A stretch of DNA of 64,000 nucleotides from the NCBI RefSeq assembly GCF_902459565.1, contig NZ_CABPSN010000008.1, positions 124,001 to 188,000 of the forward strand. The letters are read 5' to 3'. A program made the position numbers and the translations under genes. The notes under the pieces are model-generated. The model ran no database searches. It worked only from the letters and a program-made list of their open reading frames with translations, and was not told where the DNA came from. The first letter of the stretch is position 1; the number at the start of each line of letters is the position of its first letter. This DNA comes from Pandoraea aquatica. GTDB lineage: Bacteria > Pseudomonadota > Gammaproteobacteria > Burkholderiales > Burkholderiaceae. Positions 7,308 through 17,241 of this stretch are shown here, one piece after another.

Positions 7308-9935
7308 ATGCGACAAGACAAATTCACCACGCAGTTCCTGGAAGCGCTGGCTGATGCCCAAAGCATGGCAGTCGGTCGCGACCAGCAATACATTGAGCCG
7401 CTGCACCTTCTCGCCGCGCTGATCGCACAACCCGAGGGCGCTGCGCGCTCGTTGTTGCAGCGCGCAGGCGTGCAGGTTCAGCCGCTGGCGCACGACATCG
7501 AAACGGCCATCGCGAAGCTGCCGCAAGTGCAGGGCACCGACGGCAACGTGCAGGTCAGCCGCGAACTCGCGGGCCTGCTCAATCAGGCCGACAAGGAAGC
7601 GCAAAAGCATGGCGACAGCTATATCGCCAGCGAAATGTTCCTGCTCGCGCTCGCCGACGACAAGGGCGACACGGGCAAGCTCGCGCGCGGCCGTGGCCTC
7701 ACCCGCAAATCGCTGGAAGCCGCCATCGAAGGCGTGCGTGGTGGCGCATCCGTCGATAGTCAGGATGCCGAAAACCAGCGCGAAGCCCTCAAGAAATACA
7801 CGCTCGATCTGACCGAGCGCGCCGCCTCCGGCAAGCTCGATCCGGTGATCGGTCGCGACGATGAAATTCGTCGCACGATTCAGATCCTGCAGCGCCGTAC
7901 CAAGAACAACCCTGTGCTCATCGGTGAGCCGGGGGTGGGTAAGACGGCCATTGTGGAAGGGCTTGCACAACGTATCGTCAACGGCGAAGTGCCGGAGTCG
8001 CTCAAGAACAAGCGCGTGCTCGCGCTCGACATGGCCGGGCTGCTGGCCGGCGCGAAGTTCCGCGGCGAGTTCGAAGAGCGGCTGAAGAGTGTGCTCAACG
8101 ACATTGCCAAGGACGAAGGCCGCACGATCCTGTTCATCGACGAAATTCACACAATGGTCGGTGCAGGTAAGGCCGAAGGTGCGATGGACGCGGGCAACAT
8201 GCTCAAGCCGGCGCTCGCACGCGGCGAATTGCATTGCATCGGGGCCACCACGCTCGACGAGTATCGCAAGTACATCGAGAAGGACGCCGCACTGGAGCGT
8301 CGCTTCCAGAAGGTGCTGGTCGAAGAGCCGAGCGTCGAAGCGACGATCGCGATTCTGCGTGGCTTGCAGGAGAAGTACGAACTGCACCACGGTGTGGAGA
8401 TCACCGATCCGGCCATCGTCGCGGCGGCTGAACTCAGCCAGCGCTACATCACCGATCGCTTCCTGCCGGATAAGGCCATCGACCTGATCGACGAAGCCGC
8501 TTCGAAGATCAAGATGGAAATCGACTCGAAGCCGGAAGTGATGGACAAGCTCGACCGTCGTCTGATCCAGTTGAAGATCGAGCGCGAAGCCATCAAGAAG
8601 GAAACGGACGAAGCATCGCAAAAGCGTCTGGCGCTGATCGAGGAAGAAATTTCGCGCCTGGAGCGTGAGTATGCCGACCTCGAAGAAGTGTGGACGGCTG
8701 AGAAGGCGGCGGTGCAGGGCAGTGCGCAGGTCAAGGAAGAAATCGACCGCGTGCGCGCCGAGATCGCCAAGCTGCAACGCGAAGGCAAGCTCGACAAGGT
8801 GGCCGAGTTGCAATACGGCAAACTGCCGCAGCTCGAAGCGCAGCTGAAGGACGCCGATGCTGCCGAAGCGGCAGGTCAGCAGTCGCAACCGCGTCTGTTG
8901 CGCACGCAAGTGGGCACAGAAGAAATTGCGGACGTCGTCTCGCGTGCCACGGGCATTCCGGTGTCGAAGATGATGCAGGGCGAGCGCGAGAAGCTGCTCA
9001 AGATGGAAGACAAGCTGCACGAGCGCGTCATCGGACAGGACGAGGCGATTACGGCCGTGGCCGACGCCATCCGTCGTTCGCGTGCTGGATTGGCGGATCC
9101 GAATCGTCCGTACGGTTCGTTCCTATTCCTCGGGCCGACCGGCGTGGGCAAGACCGAGCTGTGCAAGGCGCTCGCGATGTTCCTGTTCGATTCGGAAGAT
9201 CACCTCATCCGTATCGACATGAGCGAGTTCATGGAGAAGCACAGCGTGGCGCGTCTGATCGGTGCGCCTCCGGGTTACGTCGGGTACGAAGAAGGCGGTT
9301 ATCTGACGGAAGCCGTGCGTCGTAAGCCGTACAGCGTGATCCTGCTCGACGAAGTCGAGAAGGCGCACCCGGACGTCTTCAACGTGCTGCTGCAAGTGCT
9401 GGACGACGGTCGCATGACCGATGGGCAGGGACGCACCGTGGACTTCAAGAACACGGTGATCGTGATGACGTCGAACCTCGGTTCGTCGATGATTCAGTCG
9501 ATGGTGGGCGAGCCGCAGGAACGGATCAAGGACGCCGTCTGGACGGAGATCAAGGATCACTTCCGTCCGGAGTTCCTGAACCGGATCGACGAAGTCGTGG
9601 TGTTCCACGGACTCGACCAGAAGCATATCGAGTCGATTGCCACGATCCAGATCGAGATTCTGCGTCAGCGTCTGGCCAAGCTCGACATGAATCTCGAAGT
9701 CACCAAGGCGGCGCTCACGCATGTGGCACGCGAAGGCTTCGACCCGGTGTTCGGGGCACGACCGCTCAAGCGCGCGATCCAGCAGGAGATCGAGAACCCG
9801 GTCGCCAAGCTGGTGCTCGCAGGAACGTTCGGCCCGAAGGATACGATCCCGGTCGACTGGCGCAATGGCCGCTTCACCTTCGACGGTGCGACCGCCGCGC
9901 AGGTGAGCAAGGCGACTGAGGCCGCCGCCGAGTAA
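7308..9935 (+). CDS. clpB: ATP-dependent chaperone ClpB
   Basis: Hexameric AAA+ disaggregase that rescues aggregated proteins together with DnaK. The 875-residue protein has the N-terminal Clp repeat domain ([18 protein letters not shown]), a first ATPase domain with Walker [15 protein letters not shown] and Walker [10 protein letters not shown], the coiled-coil middle domain characteristic of ClpB (about residues 400-540, rich in Glu/Lys/Arg), a second ATPase domain with [15 protein letters not shown] and [13 protein letters not shown], and the C-terminal domain ([28 protein letters not shown]). The middle domain separates it from ClpA and ClpC. A sigma-32-like promoter lies just upstream and a strong terminator just downstream, so it is a single-gene unit. 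Confidence 0.98.
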   Translation: MRQDKFTTQFLEALADAQSMAVGRDQQYIEPLHLLAALIAQPEGAARSLLQRAGVQVQPLAHDIETAIAKLPQVQGTDGNVQVSRELAGLLNQADKEAQKHGDSYIASEMFLLALADDKGDTGKLARGRGLTRKSLEAAIEGVRGGASVDSQDAENQREALKKYTLDLTERAASGKLDPVIGRDDEIRRTIQILQRRTKNNPVLIGEPGVGKTAIVEGLAQRIVNGEVPESLKNKRVLALDMAGLLAGAKFRGEFEERLKSVLNDIAKDEGRTILFIDEIHTMVGAGKAEGAMDAGNMLKPALARGELHCIGATTLDEYRKYIEKDAALERRFQKVLVEEPSVEATIAILRGLQEKYELHHGVEITDPAIVAAAELSQRYITDRFLPDKAIDLIDEAASKIKMEIDSKPEVMDKLDRRLIQLKIEREAIKKETDEASQKRLALIEEEISRLEREYADLEEVWTAEKAAVQGSAQVKEEIDRVRAEIAKLQREGKLDKVAELQYGKLPQLEAQLKDADAAEAAGQQSQPRLLRTQVGTEEIADVVSRATGIPVSKMMQGEREKLLKMEDKLHERVIGQDEAITAVADAIRRSRAGLADPNRPYGSFLFLGPTGVGKTELCKALAMFLFDSEDHLIRIDMSEFMEKHSVARLIGAPPGYVGYEEGGYLTEAVRRKPYSVILLDEVEKAHPDVFNVLLQVLDDGRMTDGQGRTVDFKNTVIVMTSNLGSSMIQSMVGEPQERIKDAVWTEIKDHFRPEFLNRIDEVVVFHGLDQKHIESIATIQIEILRQRLAKLDMNLEVTKAALTHVAREGFDPVFGARPLKRAIQQEIENPVAKLVLAGTFGPKDTIPVDWRNGRFTFDGATAAQVSKATEAAAE

Positions 9936-9960
9936 GTCTTACCGGTCGAGTGGCCGAATC

Positions 9961-9996
9961 ATCCCCGCGTTTCGCAAGAGGCGCGGGGATTTTTTT
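9961..9996 (+). terminator. Intrinsic terminator of clpB
   Basis: ATCCCCGCG at 9961-9969 pairs with CGCGGGGAT at 9982-9990, followed directly by a run of T residues to 9996. It begins 25 bases after the clpB stop. Confidence 0.88.
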
Positions 9997-10217
9997 CGCC
10001 CGCCGGATGATGCGTCGTCCTGTCACAATCGTGGGCGAAAATGCGCGACCACCGCGTCGCCTTGCGGGTGGTCGAGTCGTTGTGTAACGAGCCTCACACC
10101 ATTCGCGCCGGTGCGGCTGCGGTTGGCGTCGACGGCAAACCGTTCGTCGCAAGCGGGCTGCGAGACGCGCCTTGCTTGCTTATCGTCAGGTCATGATTCG
10201 AACCCTGTGAGGACGTC

Positions 10218-10718
10218 ATGACGACGATAGTCGCAATACATTTGGCCGCAGCGACGGCCGCCATTGTGTTGGGAGCGGGTATTCTGCTCATACGGCGGGG
10301 TACGCCCCGGCACCGCTGGATGGGACGCCTGTGGGTGTCGACGATGACGGCGACGGCAACAACGAGCTTTGGCATTCGCGAGTTGGGGCACGGACAGCTG
10401 TCGTGGCTGCATGCACTCTCGGTGTACGTGCTGGTCGGGCTGGCGCTCGCGGTGCTGGCGATCCGGCGCGGTGACGTGATGGCGCATCGACGGCAGATGA
10501 TGGGGCTGTTCACCGGTCTGATCGTCGCTGGCGTGGCGGCGGTGGCGGTGCCCGGACGCACGCTCAGCATTGCGCTCGGGCAGTTGTGGCAACATGAGGC
10601 ACCGTCGATAGCGTCGCCGGGCGGTGAGGGCGCAAAAACATGGCCGAAGTCCAGGTCGGGCTTGCTTGCCATGATCGCGGGATCGGGCTGGAGCGCAGCC
10701 GAAGGCGCACAACAATGA
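10218..10718 (+). CDS. DUF2306-type membrane protein
   Basis: Small integral membrane protein of 166 residues with about four hydrophobic segments (residues 4-25, 36-50, 60-80 and 95-115). The motifs HRWMGRLWV and HRRQMMGLFTGLIVAG are characteristic of the DUF2306 family, whose function is unknown. The C-terminal 40 residues are polar and may lie in the cytoplasm. A GAGGA ribosome binding site precedes the ATG. Its stop overlaps the start of the sensor kinase gene (ATGA at 10715-10718), so it is translationally coupled to a LytS/LytTR pair and may be part of the sensing unit; that link is inference. Confidence 0.75.
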   Translation: MTTIVAIHLAAATAAIVLGAGILLIRRGTPRHRWMGRLWVSTMTATATTSFGIRELGHGQLSWLHALSVYVLVGLALAVLAIRRGDVMAHRRQMMGLFTGLIVAGVAAVAVPGRTLSIALGQLWQHEAPSIASPGGEGAKTWPKSRSGLLAMIAGSGWSAAEGAQQ

Positions 10719-11935
10719 CGTCGATGATGAAATCACCGCAAACCCCTCAGACCGCTCAGGCCACGCAGGCGGGCCGCGTCATGGCGACGCGTGGCCTGTG
10801 GTCCCGGTTTGCGCGCGAACTCGCCGGTGTGCTGCTCTTCAACACCGCTATTGCACTGGCGCTCTGGTTCATCGGCTTCGGCGGCACGTTTATCCAGAAT
10901 CTGGTGTTCGCGCAATGCATCGGCATCGCCATCACGGTATTTATCGACGGCGGACGCCGATTGATCTGGCGCGATGCGCGGCCATCGATGGTGGGGTTCC
11001 TACTGCTCGTCGCGTTCGGTTGCGCGGCCGGCCTGGCGCTCGGCATTGTGAGCGGGACGATGTTGCTCGGTTTGCCGATCACGATGTGGCGTCCGGTCAA
11101 CGGTCATTCGATGCCCATCGTCCTGCTGATTGCGCTGATCGCAACGGCGATCGGCAGCTATCACGGCTGGTCGCGGGCACGCATCGCGCAGTTGCGTGAG
11201 GAGACGGCGCAACAGGCATTGCGTGAGGCGGCGGCAGACCGGCAACTGGTGTATGCGCAACTTCAGACGCTTCAGGCGCAGTTGGAGCCGCACTTCCTGT
11301 TTAACGTGCTGGCGAATCTCGATTCGTTGATCGCGAGCGATCCGGCTCGGGCGCGGGTGCTGCTCGGCCATCTGAATCGGTTCTTGCGGGCATCGCTTGC
11401 CGCGACCCGGTCCGAGTCGACGCCGCTGGCAGACGAGTTCGCGCTGCTTGAGGCATTGCTGGCGATCCAGCAGGTGCGATTTGGCGAGCGCTTGCGCTAC
11501 GCGTTCGATCTGCCTGAGGACTGCCGCACCGTGTGTGTGCCGCCGATGCTGGTGCAGCCGCTGGTGGAGAATGCGGTGAAGCACGGTGTCGAACCGCTGC
11601 CCCATGGCGCGGTAGTGACGGTGAGTGCGTGGCGCGAACCGGAGGTGTCCGGTGTGGCGCACATCGTGGTGCGTGTCACGGATGACGGTGCGGGTTTTGC
11701 CAACGTACACAAGTCACCCAAAGGACATGTGAACCCTGGCAATGATGCGGCGGCACGTTCTGGCGGCATCGGCCTGACGAATATTCGAGAGCGCCTGCGG
11801 GTGCTCTATGGCGACGACGCACGCCTCACCCTCACCGAGGGCGTACCGCGAGGTGTCGTTGCAACATTGCGCTTGCCTGTGGCGTCGCCCGGGCAGGGAG
11901 CCGAAGCGGGCAGCGCAAGTGGCAGAGGTTTCTAG
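10715..11935 (+). CDS. Sensor histidine kinase, LytS/AlgZ type
   Basis: Membrane histidine kinase of the HPK8-like His_kinase family. The 406-residue protein has four hydrophobic segments (about residues 35-55, 60-75, 90-115 and 125-145), a short coiled coil, the phosphoacceptor His193 in LEPHFLFNVLANL, and a C-terminal ATPase domain with N-box PLVENAVKHG, DDGAGF, and GIGLTNIRERL. No periplasmic sensing domain is visible, so signal detection probably involves the membrane part. The start at ATG 10715 overlaps the upstream stop; the frame is open further upstream to 10640, but that would extend deep into the DUF2306 gene. The cognate regulator follows after 18 bases. Confidence 0.9.
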   Translation: MTSMMKSPQTPQTAQATQAGRVMATRGLWSRFARELAGVLLFNTAIALALWFIGFGGTFIQNLVFAQCIGIAITVFIDGGRRLIWRDARPSMVGFLLLVAFGCAAGLALGIVSGTMLLGLPITMWRPVNGHSMPIVLLIALIATAIGSYHGWSRARIAQLREETAQQALREAAADRQLVYAQLQTLQAQLEPHFLFNVLANLDSLIASDPARARVLLGHLNRFLRASLAATRSESTPLADEFALLEALLAIQQVRFGERLRYAFDLPEDCRTVCVPPMLVQPLVENAVKHGVEPLPHGAVVTVSAWREPEVSGVAHIVVRVTDDGAGFANVHKSPKGHVNPGNDAAARSGGIGLTNIRERLRVLYGDDARLTLTEGVPRGVVATLRLPVASPGQGAEAGSASGRGF

Positions 11936-11953
11936 TCGCAGAGAGTGGAGTGC

Positions 11954-12778
11954 ATGACATCCCCCGTCGCCCTGATCGCCGAAGACGAACCGTTGCTCGC
12001 CGACGCGTTGCGCGCCATGCTCGCGCAGGCATGGCCCGAGTTGCAGATGCTGCCCGTCGCACCCGACGGCACGTCGGCGATTGCCGCCATCGCCCGGTCG
12101 CAACCGGACGTTGTGTTTCTCGACATCTCGATGCCGGGTGCGACCGGCATCGAGGTTGCGCAGGCATGTGCGCGATTGAGCCGGCCACCTCAGATCGTGT
12201 TCGTGACCGCATTCGACCGGTTCGCACTGGAAGCCTTCGACGCGGCGGCCGTCGATTACCTGCTCAAGCCGGTGGCACCGGAGCGTCTGGCACGCACGGT
12301 CGCACGCGTGCGCGAACGGCTGGCCGCGCCGACGGGCGATACGCTCTCGAAGTTGCTGACGACCTTGCGTACGCATCTGGACGCGGGGGAAGGCCGACAG
12401 CCTGAGGCGTCCGGGGCGGGGCAGGTGAATCAGAACGGACAGCATCCCCGCGAGTATCTCCAGTTCGTGCGTGCGTCGGTACGCGACGAGATCCGGATCG
12501 TGCCCGTCGAGGAGATTTGCTTTTTCGAAGCGGCGGACAAGTATGTCGTGGTGGCGACGGTCGAAGGCGATCTGCTTATCCGCACGAGCCTGCGCGAGCT
12601 ATTGCCGCAGCTCGATCCGTCGCGTTTCTGGCAGGTGCATCGCAGCACCGTCGTCAATGTGGGGGAAGTTGTGAGCGCGCAGCACACGCCGCTCGGACGT
12701 CTGACACTCAAACTCAAACGCCGCAAAGACCGCGTGGCGGTCAGTCGTCAGTACGCTCACCTGTTCCGCCAAATGTAG
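11954..12778 (+). CDS. LytTR-family response regulator
   Basis: Two-domain DNA-binding regulator of 274 residues, partner of the kinase upstream. The receiver domain (about residues 1-120) has acidic residues in AEDEPLL, the phosphorylated Asp57 in VVFLDISMPGATG, the Thr in FVTAFDRFALEAFD, and the Lys in DYLLKPV. After a linker of about 45 residues the LytTR domain (about 170-274) shows RIVPVEEICFFEAADKYV and FWQVHRSTVVNVGEV, which bind direct repeats as beta strands. A GTG three codons upstream is also possible. The last 38 bases overlap the 3' end of a convergent AraC-type gene. Confidence 0.92.
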   Translation: MTSPVALIAEDEPLLADALRAMLAQAWPELQMLPVAPDGTSAIAAIARSQPDVVFLDISMPGATGIEVAQACARLSRPPQIVFVTAFDRFALEAFDAAAVDYLLKPVAPERLARTVARVRERLAAPTGDTLSKLLTTLRTHLDAGEGRQPEASGAGQVNQNGQHPREYLQFVRASVRDEIRIVPVEEICFFEAADKYVVVATVEGDLLIRTSLRELLPQLDPSRFWQVHRSTVVNVGEVVSAQHTPLGRLTLKLKRRKDRVAVSRQYAHLFRQM

Positions 12779-13640
12779 TGTCGGGGGCGGTGGCGAAGAA
12801 GTCGGTCGGCGTACGTCCGAAGGTGCGTTTGAACATCGCGGAAAACGCACTCTGACTCCGATAGCCGAGTTCGCGCGCGATGCGCGAGAGCGGATAGCCT
12901 TTGGACGCCAGCGGAATCGCCTGCGCGAGCAGCGCCTGCTGACGCCATTGCACGAAGCTCATATTGAGTTCCTGACGGAAAAGACGTCCGATCGTGCGCG
13001 GGCTGGCCCCGGCGAAGCGTGCCCATTGATCGAGCGTCCAGGCACGTGCCGGATCGGCGAGCATTGCGGTGCACAGCGTGAGCAGGCGCTTGTCGCGGGG
13101 CAGCGGGACTTCCAACGGCAGCGGGGAGGCGCGTCGCAGTTCGTCGAGAATCAGTGCGCCGAGTAGCTGCTCGCGGGGCGGATCGAGATCGGGGTCCGGC
13201 ACGTCGATGGCGGCGATCAATTCCCGCAGCAGTGCGGAGACTTCCACCACGCGACATTGATCGAGACCCGACGGGATCACATCGGGATGCACATACAGTG
13301 TGCGCAGATACGACGGCTCGTTGACCAGCAGGCTGTGCTCGATGTCCGGGGGAATCCAGATCGCCCGGGAGGGCGGCACGATCCATGCGGCGTCGGCCAC
13401 GGCGATCTGAATGACGCCACGCGGCGTGTAAGCCACTTGTGCCCACGCGTGGCGATGATTCGGCACACGGATGCCATCGCGCAGCGGCCGGGCGCGCAGG
13501 CGCACCGGGCGCGATGGCGTTGGCGTGAAGGCGTCCGGTACGACATAGTTGTCGAACTCGGCCTGCGAGGCGGGCAGGGGATCGGGGGCCAGCGGCGCGG
13601 CGTCCGACGGGCTGGATGCCGCGAGCATGAGGTTCGGCAT
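12741..13640 (-). CDS. AraC-family transcriptional regulator
   Basis: The 299-residue protein has an N-terminal cupin-like effector domain (about residues 45-150, with PNHRHAWAQVAYTPRGVI and IWIPPDIEHSLLV, typical of the group with a histidine-rich metal or small-molecule pocket) and two C-terminal helix-turn-helix motifs (about residues 205-285: WTLDQWARFAGASPRTIGRLF and LSRIARELGYRSQSAFSAMF). The final codons overlap those of the LytTR gene on the other strand. It is divergent from the gamma-glutamylcyclotransferase-like gene across about 60 bases, so it may regulate that gene and itself. The effector is unknown. Confidence 0.9.
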   Translation of the reverse strand: MPNLMLAASSPSDAAPLAPDPLPASQAEFDNYVVPDAFTPTPSRPVRLRARPLRDGIRVPNHRHAWAQVAYTPRGVIQIAVADAAWIVPPSRAIWIPPDIEHSLLVNEPSYLRTLYVHPDVIPSGLDQCRVVEVSALLRELIAAIDVPDPDLDPPREQLLGALILDELRRASPLPLEVPLPRDKRLLTLCTAMLADPARAWTLDQWARFAGASPRTIGRLFRQELNMSFVQWRQQALLAQAIPLASKGYPLSRIARELGYRSQSAFSAMFKRTFGRTPTDFFATAPDTTFGGTGERTDD

Positions 13641-13703
13641 GACGTGATGGCGACAATGGGAATTTTGTAAGTGTAAACTCGTTGCCTGTCACTTTCGAAC
13701 CGG

Positions 13704-14210
13704 ATGCCCGTCATGCCGAGCCTTACGTCCGTTGAGCCTGCTGTTCAAGCCGTATCCGCTGAATCCGCACCCTTCGAAGCGCGAACCGATGCCGTGTATG
13801 TTTTCGTCTATGGCACGTTGCGCGCGGGCGAGATCAACGACATGATGCGCGCGGCGGCGCGTCACGGCATTGCGGCACCGGCATACGTCGGCCCGTCGAC
13901 GCTGGGCGGACAACTTTACGACTTCGGCAGCTATCCGGGCATGGTGCTTGGCGCGGGTGTGGATGAGCGTGTGACGGGCGACATCTACCGAATAGACGCG
14001 GCCTTGATCCCCGTGCTCGACGAAATCGAAGCCGTCTATCCGGGCGAAGCGGGGGTGTTTGTACGCGAGATGCATGAAGTGACGTGTGCCGGTGCGACGT
14101 ACGAGTGCATCGTCTACCCCGTGGGCGCGGAAGCCGTCAGCCAGTTGCGCCGAATCCCAGGCGGCGACTGGGTCGCGTATCGCCTGGCACGTGACGCTCA
14201 CGCAGCCTAG
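13704..14210 (+). CDS. Gamma-glutamylcyclotransferase-like (AIG2) protein
   Basis: The 168-residue protein has the GGCT fold signature VFVYGTLRAGE near residue 33, where the YGxxR loop binds the gamma-glutamyl group, and the candidate catalytic glutamate in IPVLDEIEAVYPGE near residue 100. Members cleave gamma-glutamyl dipeptides or related amides; the real substrate cannot be told from sequence. About 28 extra residues precede the core, and the start could be ATG 13704 or ATG 13713. It is divergent from the AraC-type regulator, which is the obvious candidate controller. Confidence 0.8.
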   Translation: MPVMPSLTSVEPAVQAVSAESAPFEARTDAVYVFVYGTLRAGEINDMMRAAARHGIAAPAYVGPSTLGGQLYDFGSYPGMVLGAGVDERVTGDIYRIDAALIPVLDEIEAVYPGEAGVFVREMHEVTCAGATYECIVYPVGAEAVSQLRRIPGGDWVAYRLARDAHAA

Positions 14211-14388
14211 TTGGCGGGTTCCGCTGCCCGCGTGATGGCGTCACGTGGAATAGGGGAGTCGGGGAGGGAGATCATTCGTCGGGCAGACGTCGCCATGTCC
14301 GATTATGACCAGCGCTGCGCGTCCCGATGTGGGACGATTCACGCATCCCGATCCTCTCATGACGGCCGTTCGTGCCGTCTGTCCGACC

Positions 14389-15300
14389 ATGCGTTCATCC
14401 GATATCGCTCGTTTGTTGACGCTCTCCGCCATCTGGGGAGCCAGCTTTCTTTTCATGCGCATCATCGTGCCCGCGCTCGGACCGTTGCCGACCGCGTTCT
14501 TTCGCGTAACGCTCGGCGCCATCGGGCTCGCGGTCATCCTGCTGGCGATGCGCGTTCGTTGGGAGTTCAAAGGGTTGCTCGGCGCCGCGATGGTGCTTGG
14601 CGTCATCAATTCGGGCATTCCGTTCGTCATGTACTGCCTCGCCGCACGCGTGCTGCCCGCCGGATACTCCGCAATTCTCAATGCCACCACGCCGCTGATG
14701 GGCGTCGTGATCGGTACGCTGTTTTTCCGTGAGCGTCTGACGGGCGCGAAGAGTCTGGGCGTGCTGCTGGGGCTGATCGGCGTGGCCGTGCTTACGCGCA
14801 CCGGCCCGGTCACGATGTCCGGACCGGTCGTGATGGGTGCGCTGGCCTGTCTCGTCGCCACGTCGTGTTACGGCCTCGCCGGTTATCTCACCAAACGCTG
14901 GATCACGGAGCGCGGCGGTCTCGACGCCAAGCTCGTGGCGTTCGGCAGCCAACTCGGCGCGGCCATCGTTCTGCTGCCGTTCTTTGGTTACATCTCGGCA
15001 ACGGAAGGCATTCCCGGGCCAGCCACCGGCGGCGTGTGGGCCGCCATGGCGGCGCTCGGTTTCCTGTGCAGTGCCGTCGCCTATATGTTGTTCTTCCGTC
15101 TGATCGCCGATCTCGGGCCGTTGCGCTCGCTGACCGTCACCTTTCTGATCCCGCCGTTCGGTGTGCTCTGGGGCGCATTGTTCCTGAACGAGGCCGTGAC
15201 GATGGCTCACTTCTTTGGTGGTTGTTTCATTGCACTGGCCGTCTGGCTGGTATGCAAGCCGCCGAAGGCGCTTCCGTCGACGAGCCGCGCCGCCTCATAA
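14389..15300 (+). CDS. EamA-family (DMT) membrane transporter
   Basis: Inner-membrane permease of the drug/metabolite transporter superfamily with two EamA halves and about ten transmembrane helices. The first helix begins at LLTLSAIWGASFLFMRII, the classic EamA opening, and the second half starts near MGALACLVATSCYGLAGYL. The 303 residues from ATG 14389 match the usual length; ATG 14305 and 14359 are in-frame alternatives that would add a polar tail uncommon in the family. The substrate is unknown. A strong terminator follows. Confidence 0.88.
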   Translation: MRSSDIARLLTLSAIWGASFLFMRIIVPALGPLPTAFFRVTLGAIGLAVILLAMRVRWEFKGLLGAAMVLGVINSGIPFVMYCLAARVLPAGYSAILNATTPLMGVVIGTLFFRERLTGAKSLGVLLGLIGVAVLTRTGPVTMSGPVVMGALACLVATSCYGLAGYLTKRWITERGGLDAKLVAFGSQLGAAIVLLPFFGYISATEGIPGPATGGVWAAMAALGFLCSAVAYMLFFRLIADLGPLRSLTVTFLIPPFGVLWGALFLNEAVTMAHFFGGCFIALAVWLVCKPPKALPSTSRAAS

Positions 15301-15323
15301 ATCCTGTCCGCATTCCGCTTCTG

Positions 15324-15356
15324 AAGGCCGATGACCTGCGTCATCGGCCTTTTTTC
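15324..15356 (+). terminator. Intrinsic terminator after the EamA gene
   Basis: AAGGCCGATGA at 15324-15334 pairs perfectly with TCATCGGCCTT at 15341-15351, followed by further T residues. It starts 24 bases after the stop codon. Confidence 0.9.
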
Positions 15357-15659
15357 ATGATGTGGAATGTCTTTGCGGTGCGTAAAAATTTGCGCTGCTT
15401 GGCACAACATGATGATTTCAGGAAGGAAAATAACGTTTCACATCAAGAAATTATTTTGTTATGTATTTGATTTATATAAATAAAAAAGATGTGATCGAAC
15501 GCTGATTCGTTCTGTTGCGTTGCGTGAGAAATCCCTAAACTCTTATACAAGACCTGCCGATTTGGAGACGCCGAGCGCGGTCAACCGCGGGGCCGGCGAT
15601 CACAGGGCAGCAAAGAGTCACCCCCTTTTATTTGTATCGAGAAACCAGGAGAGATCATC
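15357..15659 (+). promoter_or_regulatory. aceA upstream region with promoter candidate
   Basis: About 300 bases without a gene. The part from 15385 to 15490 is unusually AT-rich for this genome. Further down TTGCGT at 15520-15525, 18 bases, and TATACA at 15544-15549 form a plausible sigma-70 promoter about 110 bases before aceA. An AGGAGA ribosome binding site lies just before the aceA ATG. The AT-rich block could bind activators or nucleoid proteins; I see no recognisable operator in it. Confidence 0.4.
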
Positions 15660-16982
15660 ATGACGACGCGCCAAGAGCAAGTGAAGCAACTCGAACAGGA
15701 CTGGGCGAACAACCCGCGCTGGAAGGGCATCAAGCGTGGCTATTCGGCGGAAGACGTGGTGCGCCTGCGTGGTTCGATCCAGCCGGAACAAACGCTGGCC
15801 CGTCGCGGTGCCGAGCGTCTGTGGAGCATGATCAACGAGAAGCCGTTCGTGAACGCACTCGGCGCGCTCACGGGCAATCAGGCCATGCAGCAGGTCAAGG
15901 CAGGTCTCGAAGCCATCTACCTGTCGGGCTGGCAAGTCGCTGGCGACGCCAACGTCGCCGGTGAAATGTACCCGGACCAGTCGCTGTACCCGGCCAACTC
16001 GGTGCCGCAAGTCGTGCGTCGCATCAACAACACCTTCACGCGTGCCGATCAGATTCAATGGTCGGAAGGCAAGAACCCGGGCGATGAAGGCTATATCGAT
16101 TACTTCGCGCCGATCGTGGCCGACGCTGAAGCCGGCTTCGGCGGCGTGCTCAACGCCTTCGAACTGATGAAGGCAATGATCGAAGCCGGCGCCGGTGGCG
16201 TTCACTTCGAAGACCAGCTCGCATCGGTCAAGAAGTGCGGCCACATGGGCGGCAAGGTGCTCGTGCCGACGCGTGAAGCGGTTGCGAAGCTCGTTGCGGC
16301 GCGTCTGGCGGCCGACGTGCTCGGCGTGCCGACGGTGCTCATCGCCCGTACCGATGCCGAAGCGGCTGACCTGATCACCGCCGACGTCGACCCGCTCGAC
16401 CAGCCGTTCTGCACCGGTGAGCGTACCGTCGAGGGTTTCTACCGCACGCGCAATGGTCTGGATCAGGCCATCGCCCGCGGTCTGGCCTACGCACCGTACG
16501 TCGATCTGGTGTGGTGCGAAACCGGCAAGCCGGACCTCGAATTCGCCAAGCAATTCGCGGAAGGCATCCATAAGCACTTCCCGGGCAAGATGCTCTCGTA
16601 CAACTGCTCGCCGTCGTTCAACTGGAAGAAGAACCTCGACGACGCGACCATCGCCAAGTTCCAGAAGGAACTCGGTGCCATGGGTTACAAGTTCCAGTTC
16701 ATCACGCTGGCCGGCTTCCACAGCCTGAACTACTCGATGTTCAACCTGGCACACGGCTACGCCCGTCGTCAGATGAGCGCCTTCGTGGAGTTGCAGGAAG
16801 CCGAATTCGCTGCTGCCGACAAGGGCTTCACGGCGGTCAAGCACCAGCGCGAGGTGGGTACGGGCTACTTCGATGCCGTCACGCAAACGATCGAGCGCGA
16901 CGCATCGACCACGGCCCTGAAGGGTTCGACGGAGGACGAACAGTTCTTCGACGAAAAGAAGGCGCAGGTCAAGGCAGCCTGA
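15660..16982 (+). CDS. aceA: Isocitrate lyase
   Basis: First enzyme of the glyoxylate shunt; it splits isocitrate into glyoxylate and succinate during growth on acetate or fatty acids. The 440-residue protein carries the catalytic motif [14 protein letters not shown] with Cys193, the metal-binding and substrate loop around [19 protein letters not shown], and [13 protein letters not shown]. Its partner aceB lies about 2.2 kb downstream on the same strand, separated by a universal stress gene and a LysR gene that both read the other way, so the two shunt genes have separate promoters. A terminator is visible at 17151. Confidence 0.98.
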   Translation: MTTRQEQVKQLEQDWANNPRWKGIKRGYSAEDVVRLRGSIQPEQTLARRGAERLWSMINEKPFVNALGALTGNQAMQQVKAGLEAIYLSGWQVAGDANVAGEMYPDQSLYPANSVPQVVRRINNTFTRADQIQWSEGKNPGDEGYIDYFAPIVADAEAGFGGVLNAFELMKAMIEAGAGGVHFEDQLASVKKCGHMGGKVLVPTREAVAKLVAARLAADVLGVPTVLIARTDAEAADLITADVDPLDQPFCTGERTVEGFYRTRNGLDQAIARGLAYAPYVDLVWCETGKPDLEFAKQFAEGIHKHFPGKMLSYNCSPSFNWKKNLDDATIAKFQKELGAMGYKFQFITLAGFHSLNYSMFNLAHGYARRQMSAFVELQEAEFAAADKGFTAVKHQREVGTGYFDAVTQTIERDASTTALKGSTEDEQFFDEKKAQVKAA

Positions 16983-17150
16983 CAGGGCTGAGGGAGGGCG
17001 CGATGCGCCTGCCAGTGACGATGCGCGTGGGGGCACGTCGTACGCTGGCGGAACGATATCGCGTCAGGACCGCGCGTCCGGCTTATCCGGCCGGGGCAGT
17101 TGAGGGGGCGTTCCCGTCGCCGTCTTGACTGCGCTGCACGCCTGAACGAG

Positions 17151-17189
17151 AAAAGGCTCGTGAGCTTATCCCGCTCACGGGCCTTTTTT
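17151..17189. terminator. Terminator between aceA and the universal stress gene
   Basis: AAGGCTCGTGAGC at 17153-17165 pairs with GCTCACGGGCCTT at 17173-17185 (one mismatch), with A residues before and T residues after. It can work in both directions, but it lies about 170 bases after aceA and 50 bases beyond the convergent universal stress gene. Confidence 0.82.
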
Positions 17190-17241
17190 CATGGTGAAGG
17201 CGATGTCGATGGCATCGCTGCCATCAATCCCCTCAGTGCGA

